Source of the DNA: Telmatactis stephensoni
Taxonomy: Eukaryota > Cnidaria > Anthozoa > Actiniaria > Isophelliidae
Assembly (NCBI GenBank): GCA_029948255.1
Contig: JALIZF010001721.1
Span: 310,001 to 374,000 of the forward strand
Length of the DNA: 64,000 nt
Direction of reading: 5' to 3'
Shown: positions 42,244 through 55,300 of the stretch, piece by piece
Position numbering within the stretch: the first letter of the stretch is position 1
Layout of the letters: each line of letters starts with the position of its first letter
Notes under the pieces: model-generated
Told to the model about the DNA's origin: nothing
Database searches by the model: none
Seen by the model: only the letters and a program-made list of their open reading frames with translations
Made by a program: the position numbers and the translations under genes

Positions 42244-42836
42244 AAACATTCAAAATTCCTGCCGTCACCGTGTCGTTCCGTGACCGTGACGTTTTCATGC
42301 GAAAGCTGATGTGCATGTCATACGAAAGGTGCCTTAACTGCTGACAGTCATGTGAATACATCGCCCTGACTGTAGAAAGTACAGTTGTTATATTATTATA
42401 CCAACTGTCAAAGTCAATTTTTTCCGTGCTCTGATTGGGCGAGAGCGCATCACGTGAACGTCAACAAATTTTGCTGTTTCCCCAGCAACAACTCTCAGCG
42501 GGCAACAGTGAGTTTTATTGACCGGTAATAACAAAACCGGAAGTTGATTGAGCTTTGAAGGCGCGTTTTTGGCAGCGCGCGTTTACAAATTCATTCATTC
42601 GGACATGCATGAGGCAAAACTCGTGTTTATTGTCAAACTTTTAAGACCAATATACAACATTTATTCCAAAAAAAGATGATAACCAACCAGGAATGTCACC
42701 AAAAGAGCTGCAACAATTCTCCGAAAAACTGTGTGTGAAAAAAGGTCAGTTTTGTGTGAATTTTGATTAAAAACTTTAACTGTAGGCAGCGACGTTTTGC
42801 TTTTTATTTTGTTCTTTGACAGTTGGTATATAACAA

Positions 42837-42962
42837 AACACTTATTGACTGGGACCTCGGGAAAGCAGTATGTTTTGTGGTCCCTCGACCGGCAATGTTT
42901 CCCTCGGCCGGTCTCGGGATCACAAAACATACTGTTTCCCTCGGTCCCAGTCAATAAGTGTT
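42837..42962. mobile_element. Near-complete palindromic MITE
   Basis: AACACTTATTGACTGGGACC pairs with GGTCCCAGTCAATAAGTGTT. Pairing runs nearly to the centre through CAGTATGTTTTGTG/CACAAAACATACTG and CCGGCAATG/CGGCCGG words. 126 bp. Confidence 0.85.
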
Positions 42963-42999
42963 AAATGTACAACGTCTACTCCAGAAATTAATTGGTTGT

Positions 43000-44770
43000 T
43001 GCATTAGCAATGGTATGACTGAAATAAGCTCCAAAACAGATTCCGGTTTTTAACGGATGACGAATATAACTAAATCCGGTTCTTAGTCAGAAAAAAGGAA
43101 ATGTAAAAATCAAAGTATCAACTATAACTATAACTTAGAGGATTAGAGTAAGTCTAGATTTCAGAGCATGCTTTTTTGGTATATCTGGGTGCTGGACCAG
43201 TATCACACAGCCAACACAGCCTATCCTCGGGGATCAAGGTTGAAGGGGGTTGGGAGAGGGGTTGGTCGCAGGAAGGGAAAAGGGGAAAACTGATGATACC
43301 CCTCCCCTTTCGCCTTGGGTACCCAACAATTTTCTGATTCCCGGCATTGCGTTTTATTTGATATTTGGTGTTGATCATAATGTCCAATGCACACCACTGA
43401 TTACATAAACCACTATGCCTACTAGTTACATCCTTCTGACTTAAATTTTTCTTTCCGTATTTTCTGACGCTGAGCGTTTTTCCAAAGCATAGGTACCGTT
43501 TATGTTTTCTGTGCAAGCTTGCCTGCATGCAAAGATTGATTTTGGAATTTTTCCATAAGATCCCTATGGTGAAGTCATAATCAGCACAATATCACCCCTT
43601 ATCCTTGATATAACAACTGATATAATAATATGGATTTGTATATCTTAAGTGAGGATTTCCCGAATAAGGATAAAAATCACCAAAAACTGACAAGGATCAT
43701 GCCTTGGCTCAGTACCTTGATGTTGGATGGAATTTTGTTAAGTGTAGGTTAATCTTTCCAAATAATTCGCGAACTCTCCCAAACATTGACAAACATTGAC
43801 CTCTTTCAAAGCGTAGAAGCTGAACCAAATTGTCAAATCTGTTGATTACATGGTTTTAAGAAGCCCATGCACGTGAACGTTTCATACAGCGACTGAGACA
43901 TATTTTGGTATTAATTCCAGAAGTGATTATGCAACACATTTATGAGATGAATATATGAAAATCCAATTATTACTATAGTGGTCCCATCAACCATTTCGGT
44001 CTCAGCTTCTATAGATTCGATAATTTTGAAAGGCAACGTTTGTGCAATAGCTATAGATGCTGGGCGATTTATTTACAATATTATTTACTTAAATTAGTGA
44101 ACGGCGGTTCTTTAGTTAATATGGGTTTTCGTTGCCTTCGCACCGTCCAACAACATCTTTCTCACTAAATACTTTTAAGTTACAATGCGAGTAAGAACTA
44201 GCTAGGGGACTTGAAATCTATTGTTCTGCGGAATATCGCTTTTCCCACGGCAGAATTTCTTGGTTTCAAGATCGAAAATATATCATTCTATGGATAACAT
44301 GTTTTCAAAATAAAAAGTACAAAAACTCCCTTTTGAAGCCTAGTTTCTTTTGTGTTAAAAGATTTCATCCTATCATAAGCTTTCAAAACAATACCCAAAC
44401 TACACTTCGAATTTGCCATGTTCCCCACGGTGAAGTTTTGTGATAATAAGACTAGCGAACGTTTTTGTTAAATTCAGAAGCAGCTAATAAATAAATAAAA
44501 TTGAATTAAATGTCCAAAATTGAAAAGTTACGGGAGATTTTCATGTTTTAACCAATGAGATAAGTGCTTTAAACAATACCGATATGAGGGCCTAACGGTT
44601 TTTTATGCCGCTAGGTTCCCTATAGTTCTTACGCGCATCGTCACTTAAAAAAGTGATAATCTTATGAGAACGTGTCTGCATGTTAATTATAGGATCTTTT
44701 AACGTCCAAAAATCCGGATGGATTTGAAAACATATCTTTTTCTACGGTCAGGCCTTCCGTCAACACTAGA
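43000..44770. other. Gene-less interval
   Basis: A 124-codon minus-strand frame at 43528-43154 has no motif I recognise and no clear splice context. No long repeat. Confidence 0.4.
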
Positions 44771-44771
44771 A

Positions 44772-44976
44772 TAGACCAGTTTCGAGTTCCTCTTTGCTCA
44801 GGCTAAGCCTCGAATCCAAGTAAAATATTCATGAATTTTAGCAAAAACCCCGTGGAATTCTAAAGTTTCTCTCTGTTTGTTCATTGCATTCCATCGGACT
44901 GTTGCTAAAATTCTATGGAATAAATTTCGCGTAATCGAGGCTTAGCCTGAGCAAAGAGGAACTCGAAAATGGAGTA
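44772..44976. mobile_element. MITE family C, copy 2
   Basis: Inverted ends AGTTTCGAGTTCCTCTTTGC...GCTAAGCCTCG and CGAGGCTTAGCCTGAGCAAA...GAACTCGAAAATGG pair over about 40 bases with few mismatches. It is better preserved than the copy at 40295. Confidence 0.87.
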
Positions 44977-45132
44977 TTAACAGCGTTCTTCTTTTATCTA
45001 AAGCCGTCTCATTATCAGTGTAGATATACATTGAAAACGGATGAGGAAAAACGCGTTTTCGATTTTGATTAATGGGAATGATTACTGTGGGCGACGGCCG
45101 GAAGCAGAAGCGGGCTCAGTTCGTAATTCTCA

Positions 45133-45403
45133 TACAGTCATTCTCAAAAAGGTTGTCCAGATGAAAAGACATTTAGTCCGATTAATAAAGACATTTGCAT
45201 ATATCACATTTTCAATTTTCTGATAAGAATTTCAACTTTAGCTGCAAAACTGCAATCCGTTATGCACAATATATAATATGCAATGTACTTTGGTATTTTG
45301 AATTGAAATTCCTGCGAGAAAATTGAAAATATGATATATGCAAATAAGTTTATTAACGACTAAACGTCTTTTCATCTGGACAACCTTTTTGAGAATGACT
45401 GTA
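45133..45403. mobile_element. Foldback element with about 100-bp arms
   Basis: TACAGTCATTCTCAAAAAGG at the left is matched by CCTTTTTGAGAATGACTGTA at the right. The arms share GATGAAAAGAC, TTTGCATATATCA and TTTTCAATTTTCT words. The loop is about 65 bases. Weaker pairing continues outward (GGAAGCAGAAGC/GCTTCTGTTTC). Confidence 0.8.
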
Positions 45404-45504
45404 TATCGAGAAAAGAAAATGCATGAACGGTCCGTTACCGACTGCATGACCCTAAGTATGTTGCTTCTGTTTCTGTTTCCGCCTCTCGTGAGAACCGGGG
45501 GCAT

Positions 45505-45565
45505 GCATACATACATACATACATACATACATACATACATACATACATACATACATACATACATA
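45505..45565. repeat. (CATA)n microsatellite, possible LINE tail
   Basis: About 15 CATA units. Read on the minus strand this is (TATG)n, directly downstream of the 3' untranslated part of the non-LTR element that starts at about 48.24 kb, so it may be the element's own 3' tail. Confidence 0.9.
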
Positions 45566-48243
45566 ATTTGTTAATGCAGGTTAAAAGTCAGGCAGCCGTA
45601 GCTGATGTGGACCTGCCTATTACTAAATTAAAAAAGTTAATTACAATAATTGAGAAACTTTTACAATGTCAATTAAAATATCTATATATCAATTTACAAT
45701 CACTAAATTTCTCCGGTAGAAATAATACATAGCTCTATAGTACATATATATAGTTAAATTCAAATATAAACAATCATAAAATCTTATAGATTAGTGTGCT
45801 GAGAAAATGGGATGTGTTCGAATTGATTACCACCTGTTTCTTTAGCTAGGTACAAACCAAACACATATCATGTATACACAGAGGATTAAGAGATTCAGCG
45901 ATTTCAAACTACGGACATACCTTAATGTCGCTAAATATCCCAATGCTCTAATATCTAATCCCAAAAATATAGTAAAGAAATAAATATCAGATATTATGCT
46001 AAAATATCATTTACTATATCAAATCATTATCTTCAATAATATTGAAAGCATTCATCCTTATTCAAAATAGATGAGCTTTCTTTCTCAAAGGTAAAGTTAT
46101 TAATGTCCTAATGAATATGTTTTAATTGGCCTTTAAATGTGTTGATGTTCTCATAGTTTTTTACTCGATTTGGCATAGCATTCCATGACAATGTTCCTCT
46201 ATGCTTAAAGGAAAGTCTTGGAATTTCTTTATTGGGTCTTTCAATCTCAAACTGCTTACTTCTTCTGGTCTCATACTTCGTCTTTTTTATTGTAAACAAG
46301 TCTTGGATCTGTGCTGGAGCTGTCTGATAATACACTTGGTGAACGTGTTTCAGGAGTGATTTTTTATAGATATACGAAAGTGGATGCCAATTTGCCCGTT
46401 TAAACATGATGTTATCAGTTTGATGTTATCAGTTAGTATTCTGTGAATATATCTGGCTGCTGTAGAACAACCACCCCAGACAGAGATACAGTACGTAATT
46501 CCTGGTAAAATTGTTTTAAATTAAATCTCTTCAAGTGTTCTAGATGGAAGGCGAGACATTCTTTTCAGAGTTCCAAGTTTCTTTGAATAACTCTTACATA
46601 AGTTATCAATGTGGCACGACCAAGACAGTTAACTATCAATCTCGACACCAAGGCAACGCGTTGACGTGACAAATTTCATACTATTGGAGTTGTAACTAAG
46701 TTCTTGCAGTGGGCCAATAAAGGATGATGTTGAAGTTAACATGGCTTCACTATTACCTAAGTGGATCGAGAGCCTGTTTCTTTTCGAACACTTACAAATT
46801 TGTTTAAGAACTGAGTTCAACAATAAGATGACTGTGTCCACGTTATCACCAATGCAATAGGCAGTTGTGTCGTCTGCGTACATTTCCACTACACCGTCAG
46901 CTGATACTGCATCAGGCAAATCATTCACATAGATGGAATACAGCCCCAATAATGAGCCTTGAGGAACGCCGTAACGAATATTTTTGATTGTTGATTTTGA
47001 GCCATTAACTACAGTGCATTGTGATCTATTATTGAGGTAATCCCGTAGCCAGCTGTAGGAGTTACCCATTATTCCTGCTGCTTGGAGCTTATGTGGAAGA
47101 AGTTCGTGTGAAACTGTATCAAATGCTTTCCTGTAATCGGTGAAGATTACTCCAATGACTTTATTATTATCCAAAGCCGCCCTCTATCTTTCAGTCATAG
47201 AGAGCAGAAGGGTCTCCGTTGATCTACCCTTTCTGAATCCCCATTGATTGTCACTCTATATATTGTGCGTTTGAAGGTGGTTGTCAAGTATGGAGCAGAA
47301 TTGGCTCTCTAATAATTTTCCAGGAGATTGAGCATGGAGAGTGGACGATAATTGGCAGGATCCAATGAGTTTCCTTGCTTGAAGATGGCTGAGACACGAG
47401 CTAGTTTCCACATTGTTGGGAACCTTGAGGATTCAAAGCTTTTACGAAAAACTATGTCAAGCTCAATAATCAGGATTAATAATTGTTGGTGTGACTCTAT
47501 GGAAGAGCATTACTGGGTTGTCTTCATTATCAGAATAGACATTTTCAGCCAGAACGCTTCCGATGTTGACAAAATAGTCATTAATCAATTTAGCTTTTTC
47601 AATATTACTTGTAGAGATTTCCTGTGAAGAGTGCTGCTGTTGCAGTAGCCCAATTCTTTTGTGTTTATTAGAATTCTTATTCTGTATCTTGTTCACTAAA
47701 TTCCAGAAATCACTTGGAATTTTGGCGCTTTTAAACTGTTTATGCCAATATGCTGTTTCTGCCTCACGTAGCATCTTGGTTACTTTGTTTCTTGACTTTT
47801 TATACTCCTCCCAGATGTTTGAGGTTTTGGATGTCCCATCACATTTTTTGAGAAGCTTATATCTTCTGTTCATCTCCTTTCTAATTTCACTAGTCATCCA
47901 TTAATGGCTTTCTTTCCTGATTTTAGCCATACGAGTGGGTATGTGAGCGTTGAGAATGTCTTTGAAGAGCAAATCCCAATGACCTGGTGACGTCGTCCAG
48001 GTCATCGAAGGTGGAGGTAATCCACCAAGGCGATTCTTGTAATTCCCTTTGGAACGACTGTTTATCAAAGTTCTTGTAATTTTTCACCTTGTTGATCAAT
48101 TAGAAACCAGGATTTTTAGCCTTTAGTTTTAATGTCATATAGATGACTTTGTGATCGGCAATACATAGTTTCAAGACACCTGAAGTCATTACTTTGGATG
48201 GATCATTGACAATGACGAGGTCGATGATTGATTTTGTTGTTTG
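45566..48243 (-). mobile_element. 5'-truncated non-LTR retrotransposon (Jockey/CR1-like)
   Basis: The minus strand reads, in order, the end of an apurinic-type endonuclease domain, a linker, reverse transcriptase and a C-terminal domain, then about 540 bases without genes and a (TATG)n run. Truncation at about 48,243, inside the endonuclease, is the usual result of incomplete target-primed reverse transcription. The clade is judged from motif style only. Confidence 0.82.
46108..48243 (-). pseudogene. LINE endonuclease/reverse transcriptase ORF2, decayed
   Basis: Several frames carry the pieces. At about 48,243-48,105 KSIIDLVIVNDPSKVMTSG and IADHKVIYMTLKL form the end of the endonuclease (the D-H pair of the SDH motif), then a stop. 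At 47897-47463 lies the charged linker (MTSEIRKEMNRRYKLLKKC). At about 47250 GFRKGRSTETLLLSM is followed by an in-frame stop. At 47174-46629 are RT motif A (FTDYRKAFDTVSHELL), motif B with a small deletion (GVPQGSLLGLYSIYVNDLP) and motif C (YADDT). At 46407-46108 is the C-terminal domain ending with FKHRGTLSWNAMPNRVK. Stops and shifts between these blocks make it non-functional. Confidence 0.85.
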
Positions 48244-51200
48244 AGGAGGGTTGTCCAATATAGACGAACTGATACGGATGGTAAAACCTGGTTTACCATC
48301 GGTACAGTTGGTGAAAGTTCGACGTTAACAGTAACGTCCAACGTGCATGAAGTTTTATGCAACTGGTCCCAGGTCTTACAAGTACCTGAGTTCGTAAGCC
48401 ACCGTCAATTTTTCTGTATAAGATAAATATCATACGAACTGTATATAAGGAGCGGATTGTGAGAAACATCTCGAATATATAGCTAGGGAGGGAAGTAATA
48501 AGGCGGGGTTAGTTAACACGCTCAAAAGCGTGGAGTGGTTTGAGAGATGGGACTGACATTTCCTTTTTGCCTTTCCTGTTCTTGTTCTTGTTCTCTTTCT
48601 TGTTTATTGTTCTTGTCATTCTTGTCGCACCTCCCGACAAAGGCTGCCCTCAATTAACACTCTGCAACTCTCCTTTACTTGAACACCATCATTTTCAACA
48701 CAAGACCTGTGCAGCTCTTTCCAAAAACCATTGGAAGGAGACAACCTGAAACTAGTTTATTAGTCTCGCTCCAATTCCCCCGAGCGCGATCCATTGCCGA
48801 CTAACCTGAAACGGGCCATCCGGAAACTAAACTAATTTTTTTCTGATAATACGAAAGCACACAATTCTAACACACTGCCTTCTCCGTTACTAAAATGCGA
48901 GGCTTTCTCACGCGGTATTTGAGTATCCATTGCAGCTATATCTACTTTTATGAGATACGTACATAAACAGGCTTGAGCAGTACATAAAAGTAATTCAAAC
49001 TATTTTTTTATGTTAGAAAAGCAGCTAACTTAGACAATGTAGCCATTCACGCAAGAAAATCAAACCAATTTGCCACTTCGGTTTATAATTACTTTCTTCG
49101 AATTCCGCTAATTCTTCAATACTATACAACCCGCTGTCAATGACTTCACATCTACATTTGAATTACACGTGCGAATCAGGAGCATGCCAAATGTAATTAG
49201 CATCATGTCTCACTGCATTTTAACCCAAAACAGGCCTAATCATTGCAGAACACAAACAATCCGTTTGATATGGATAAAGGATTTGAGTTGAAAACTCCAT
49301 TATCTGTTTCTACGCCTGAAGACATCGTATAATCACTAGGATACGTATCCAAACAACCACACTACTCAACCAGAAAAACTAAAACAAAGGCTTAACAATG
49401 ACTAGCATCTAAAACTTGTATGATTAATTAAAAACATAACTCGGCAGTACATGATCACCTCTTGGTCAGCTTCGATCTCTGTCTAAAAAATACAGCAGTG
49501 GGGCAATTTATACTGAAACACGTGGCATTACAAAGGTAACATCATATTTTACATAGTGTCTTTCATATAGTGTATTCAAATCATATATCACCCTCAGTTG
49601 TGAACAAACTGTGTAGGCATACTGTACTATACTATATCGAGGTACAAGAGTTTGTATACGTGATACTAACCAACTGTGGACCCAGTCTGTGTATATCGTT
49701 TTTGCCATGTATAAACTGCTCTGGTAAATTTAATAGTATAAGTGATTTCAGTTAATAAGTGATTCTAATAAGTGATTTTAAATGAACTTAGTAAGTGATT
49801 TTCATTTGTAACATTTCTGGAATTTTACTAACAGTTACGGTAACCAACAGATTTAAAACACACATACACATCAGTCGCATATCAAAATCATATTAGCATT
49901 TCTCAAGCTTTCCTACAATGTTGATATATAATATAATATACGAATTAATTATACATTTAGCGGGCTTTTCATATCTTAACGACTGCAAGGTATTGTGGGG
50001 CTAGGAGAGTGGTAAGGACTAAAAACAAATTTTCAAAAATAAGGCTTCTTCCAGTGAATATTGTCATGTGATCTAGTATCTTGTCTAAAGCATGATTGCA
50101 CCTTCTTTGCCTGTCGTCCAAATATTAAAGCAGTTGATTTTAGTGAGGCAAGAGTTAGTGAATATTTGCTGCGCCGCGTAGAGGACCAGTGCGGTGAAGT
50201 AACTGATAGTTTCATTGTTTCCCAGATTTTCTTTTCACTCTGCATATTTGTCTGACACTACTTTTCCCTGTACGTTTTTAAAACGGATGTTGAGTAGTTT
50301 GAATTGATAAAGTTATCCTATCAGTATTTGGAATTTCAAGATCTACACTGACCACCGCATCGACGTAATCTATTCATGAAGAATCACTCACAAATTCAAA
50401 CAAAATTATTTACTGCTTGTAAATAGCTTTTTTGACATTTTTCCTGTCGGTTTACGACTATCCACAGACATCGAAATTCAGTTCCATGCTTCATGGTATT
50501 GGTTGTTATTTCTTTGTTTGAAGTTATTCATGCATTTCTTTAACCACGCGACTATCCATATTGATAATTTGTTACTGTATCACTCACACTTTAGCAGTGA
50601 CCTTTTGATGCATACTTTACTTTCTCTAATAAAATACAAAGATTTATTTCATGTGGCATAGCACTTTGCACTGACATCTCAAATTAATTTGTCTTAATGG
50701 CAAACAACTAAGCATGTTTTCCTAAAACAAGTTTTGCAATTGGCGTCTTCAGTGTTGAGTCAGGCTACTTTCACACTAATCAGTGAAAGCAAATTTCAAA
50801 CCAATCCTTTTTCTCCGTTTTCACGTCACGGTTCCAACTGAAACAGCTAGCGTTTTATCGAACAAAAGAAAAGCGCCGTTTTAGTGGACAAAAGGCCTAT
50901 CCACAGAAAAAAAGACGCATTTTTTTTATTTATCTAGCTGGGTTAGGGTGCATGGAAGAACTCTCGGAGACAGTCAAAAGCATCCTGTTTGACAGCTGAT
51001 TGTGTATATTGCTCTAATTAAGCGTGTTTTGGAAAAACGATTTTCGGTAACTTTGAACTCCTGCATACTCTGCTTGAAGCGGGTCTAAATTCTGTTTGTT
51101 AATAGTTTGCTGTATTATATCCTTCTAATTAACATCTCTGTATAGTTATTATAGTAAACAACAAATAAACTGAAATAGTGCCTTTCAAACCAGGAGAAAA

Positions 51201-52387
51201 TAAAAGTCTCCTACTGGAAGGATTTTCAATTAGTAATAGCTTTCTTTCAATCGCCATCCAAAATATTTCTTCTCCAAGCTAATTATCGACCGGTAGTAAG
51301 GTGTCTTGTTTTTTAAATAAGACCTTCAATTTAATAAAATGTTGGCAGTACTTTTTGGGTATGTTTAGGTTGTAAAGAACAGCGCTAGAGTAGTAAGGAA
51401 ATTGCTTGGAACTTAATAATTTGTAGGTCGTTTTTTTAACAAAAACCATTTCAATAATTTACTTGGTCAAAGACGACGGGACTTAACTTTGATTGCATAG
51501 AAGAAAAACAACTTATTTATTCAATTCAGTCTTAAAAATCCGTTTCAATAATTGATGCCTGTTTTCACTAGGACTTGTAGCTATAGAACGCTATATCAAT
51601 GAAAAACAAAAGCAAGAGAAAAAAATGTGATTGATTTATATTTATTTGATGTGTTTTCCAGGGGACATTCTTTTGACAAGATTTTCGTTTTACCCAGCAA
51701 CCAAAATTGTTAACAAATTACATTGACGAATAGAGCACCAGCCAGTGCAAACACACAATGACAAATCCTCTCATCATTCATGAATTAATCATGATGAGCT
51801 AACAAAAGATGTGCTCAAGGCTTGCACATCAAAAACATCAAGATATCTGCCGAAGAACGATAAAATCGTCTGTGTTCGTAAAGAACTACTTGGAATCAAT
51901 CGCATCTTCAACTGTGGTAAGTAAAGCAGCAGATGCTTTTCTCCTCTACATTCTATTTCTTTTTTTGTTGAATTCCTAAAAGAAACAAATGATATTTGCA
52001 AACGTATGGTGTTGACCCTCGAAAAAAAACTTCATCCCTTTCTTGAGCTGCTTTATCATGTCTCATTAAAAGAAGTTTTGTAAATTAAAGAAAAAACTCT
52101 CGCACAAGATATGTTGCCAAATTTAGCCGCTAGATTCGAGGCCCTTTATTTTGTCAACAGTGTCGAGCCCCTCGTATGCTAAGTAGGCAATGAACTTTAT
52201 AAAGTCCATCATAACGTATGCAATTCGAACCTTTTTGTTGTTCAAACAAATGTTAGGTCCGGCCATACTCTCAAGGGAATCAATTATTTCACTGTGATTG
52301 GTGGACGAGCCTTAAGGGTTTTTCGTGCCGCGTGCCAAGCATCAACATACTGCTGTAGTGATTTCCAGTCTGTGGATGTGGTTCACC
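48244..52387. other. Gene-less interval upstream of the meteorin-like gene
   Basis: AT-rich. Near 48,270-48,345 there is a short inverted pair (GGTAAAACC/GGTTTACC). Small frames of 60-80 codons show no domain. A TATAAAG hexamer at about 52,198 lies 190 bases upstream of the meteorin-like ATG and could serve its promoter, but no other core element is obvious. Confidence 0.4.
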
Positions 52388-55300
52388 ATGAAAGACAGTC
52401 ACTTAGCATTAACGATTGTGTTGAGTTTTGTGGTGAGTGGGATTCTATGCGGACATCAAGATAATGAAGTCGAAGATGAGTGCATTTGGGAAGACAGGTA
52501 AGTCTTACTAGTTTTATTCTGCTCAAGTTGATTGAAAGCAATGGCCTATTTCTTTCATGTACAAAAACCTCTTGTAATGTCAGGCTGTGTACATGATATT
52601 TAATGGAGTAGAACTGCACACTTTTTGATGTTGTTTATTCGTTGAGCTTCAGTAGATTTAATGACTGCGATGTTTGTCATGAATCTAATGTACAAAAAGC
52701 AATCTTTCCTTTAGTTAACTTAATTAATTTTTTCGTTATCTGGTACAAAGATCTTAAAAGGAACGTCATTTTAGTTCTTCGACGATGTTTTTCAAAAAGA
52801 CAACTTAAATAACATTGCAAAGTTAAAGCAATAGAAAAGAGTTTTCCAGTACGAAATTGCTCAACAGATACACCTGATTAGGAAGCCATGAAGGCCACAC
52901 GTGTTGCTACGCTGACATTCTATATGTGGGTTTTCATCGAGGCACGTGTGGCTGTCTTTGTCTAAGTCCAATGTATTGTTTTACCCCACCACAATAACTA
53001 AACAACACCATATTGAAATGCCTTTTCAAGTGTGCAACGTGTCTACCACGCTTTTCGACCCTTGAATATTGGCAGACAAACGAATGAGATCAAGTTGTTC
53101 TTTTTCTGCTTTGAAACTGAAATTTGGTCAGTGAAAAGTTGTCCTTTTTCCATGGTTGAAACAAGCGAGACAATAGAAATCAAATCATTCATTGTTGACT
53201 GGTGCTTCGTTTGCCTTCTCGATGTTCTTTCTTGTTTAAACATGTCGGTCAACATGTCTTCTTAGTTGTATTCATAAGTTTTATCGGTTAGTTTCATTAT
53301 AAGGAGTTCATAAAGCACCGTCGTTCAATTCTTCATCGTTTTCCTCTTCAATAATTACAAGGAGCTACATAAAACAAAGACTCAAATGCAAAAACAAAGA
53401 CTCAAATGAGAACTTGACTATGTTTACTGACGTTAGTGCTCAGTCTAGTAGTCTATGACAAACGAATATTTATTTCAGTATGAAGCTGTCTTGATTTATG
53501 GTGGCTTTTCTTTTTAAAAGAGATTTTTCGATAACAAGATGACAACGCAGTTGAATAGATCTTTTGATAAAAATAGAATGTCTCTATTGTAAAGAGCAGC
53601 TCTATGTCGTCACGAATGTTTTGATGTAGGACTTCAAACCTAACGAGAATAGTTCAGATGGTCCAGTGATATTTATATTAAAACCTGTCAGAAGCCTATA
53701 TTTTCTGCTTATAAAGTACGTTTTAAGGAGAGAAAGAGTGCTGTGTTTGCATTGACTTTTACATAATTCATACATTCTCTCCAATGAACTTTATCCATCC
53801 GATAAACAATTAAAAAACGTTTGTTTTGTTGGATTTTTGACAAGTTTTCATGACGCAAAACCTTTTAGGATATGATTATAATAAACAGATAAGAATCTTA
53901 ATGTTTGGTCGTTGCACTTTGTGAACCCAAAGCGGGTTAGCCTCAACGGCTTTGATATTAAGCTTCAATTGTGCTTATTAAAGGGAAAAGTCATTAACGT
54001 TAATTAAACTCTAAACGCTGTTTGGATTTCACTGTTGAATTTCCTGCTTTGGTCGCGTTAATGACATACCAATATAAAGCTTAATTCAAAAAATGGCGCC
54101 AGAACAAAACTTTTACTCCGCGCCTGCACGAATTACTTGATTTGAGTTTCCCGCCTTTTTGGCATTCGCAATTAACAGTTGTTGTTGTAATGACTGAAAA
54201 AGCCGTGATTCGATGTACCTGTGTTTTTTTGTCCGTTAGACTCAGTAGTTGGCCTCGTGTTGGACATGCAGCACGTGGTTTTTCTTTGTGAATGCAAACA
54301 GCAGGTCCATCTATGGGTTCTACACGACATCTGCTGTTTCATAGCTGCTTAGAGAAGCAAAAAGACACCACGAAAGAATTTGATCCGATAGAGAAAACTA
54401 AAATGCGCAATTCAAAACAATTTGAACTGCACAATAAATGTATTGTTGGTGTGTGAGCCGCATTGTAAAACTGAATCAAACGCTCATTTTCTCCAAATAA
54501 CTATTCATCAAGGTAGTTTTTACTCAACCTGCTGATTTATCATTTTGTAAATTTGAAATTGAAAGCTCATACTCGTGTAGGCTAAATGAAATATTCACAG
54601 TTTGAAAAAAAAAACCTTTAAAGTGAGTAACTTGCTTTTAAGATAGACACATTATACCATCATGCTCCTTAGATATGAAGTGTAAAACATTATCTACAAA
54701 AAACAGACTGTGCCGGGAATTTAGTATTAAGGTGCATGAAACCTCGCTTACCAGACAAACAGGCGCCAATTTAGTAGCGGCGTCAGTAGAATATATGCCG
54801 ATCACTACTTACTATTAGCTACAACAATACTTTTTTAGGCTAACTGGGTTGCGGTTTTATGTGCGCATCTGTTATGAACTCTTTCCCATTGTTGGTCATA
54901 CAAGATAATTTTGATCTGGGTTATCATTAAAACTAAAAAGTACGGGGATTAATTCAGCAGATTTAAATTAATTTTGTCTTTTCATCATTTGTTTTAACAG
55001 TAGTTACAAAGGCGACAAACCTCCAGCTGTAATGAGCACCCATACAGAATGTGAAAAGGGTAAACTGGTATGGCATCATCCTTACGGTGGCTTAAGAGCG
55101 TCATTTCATCCTGGTTCAAACATCAAAGGAGGTTTCAAACTCTGTTTTACATGCAAAAACCCTGGTATAACCGTGTTTCGTGAGGGCATCAACACTATGA
55201 CTTTACTGAAAAGTGATCATGATACTAAGCCTAAAGGACGCATTTGCGTTCACTCTTCCAAGGAGCACATTGTTTTGTACATTGAAGCTGCGAAAAAAGA

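Noticed and set aside
43154..43528. 124-codon minus-strand frame
   Set aside because: No recognisable domain and no codon or neighbour support; likely chance.
45238..45574. Frames of MYVC or THTYIH repeats on both strands
   Set aside because: Translation of the (CATA)n run joined to a foldback arm.
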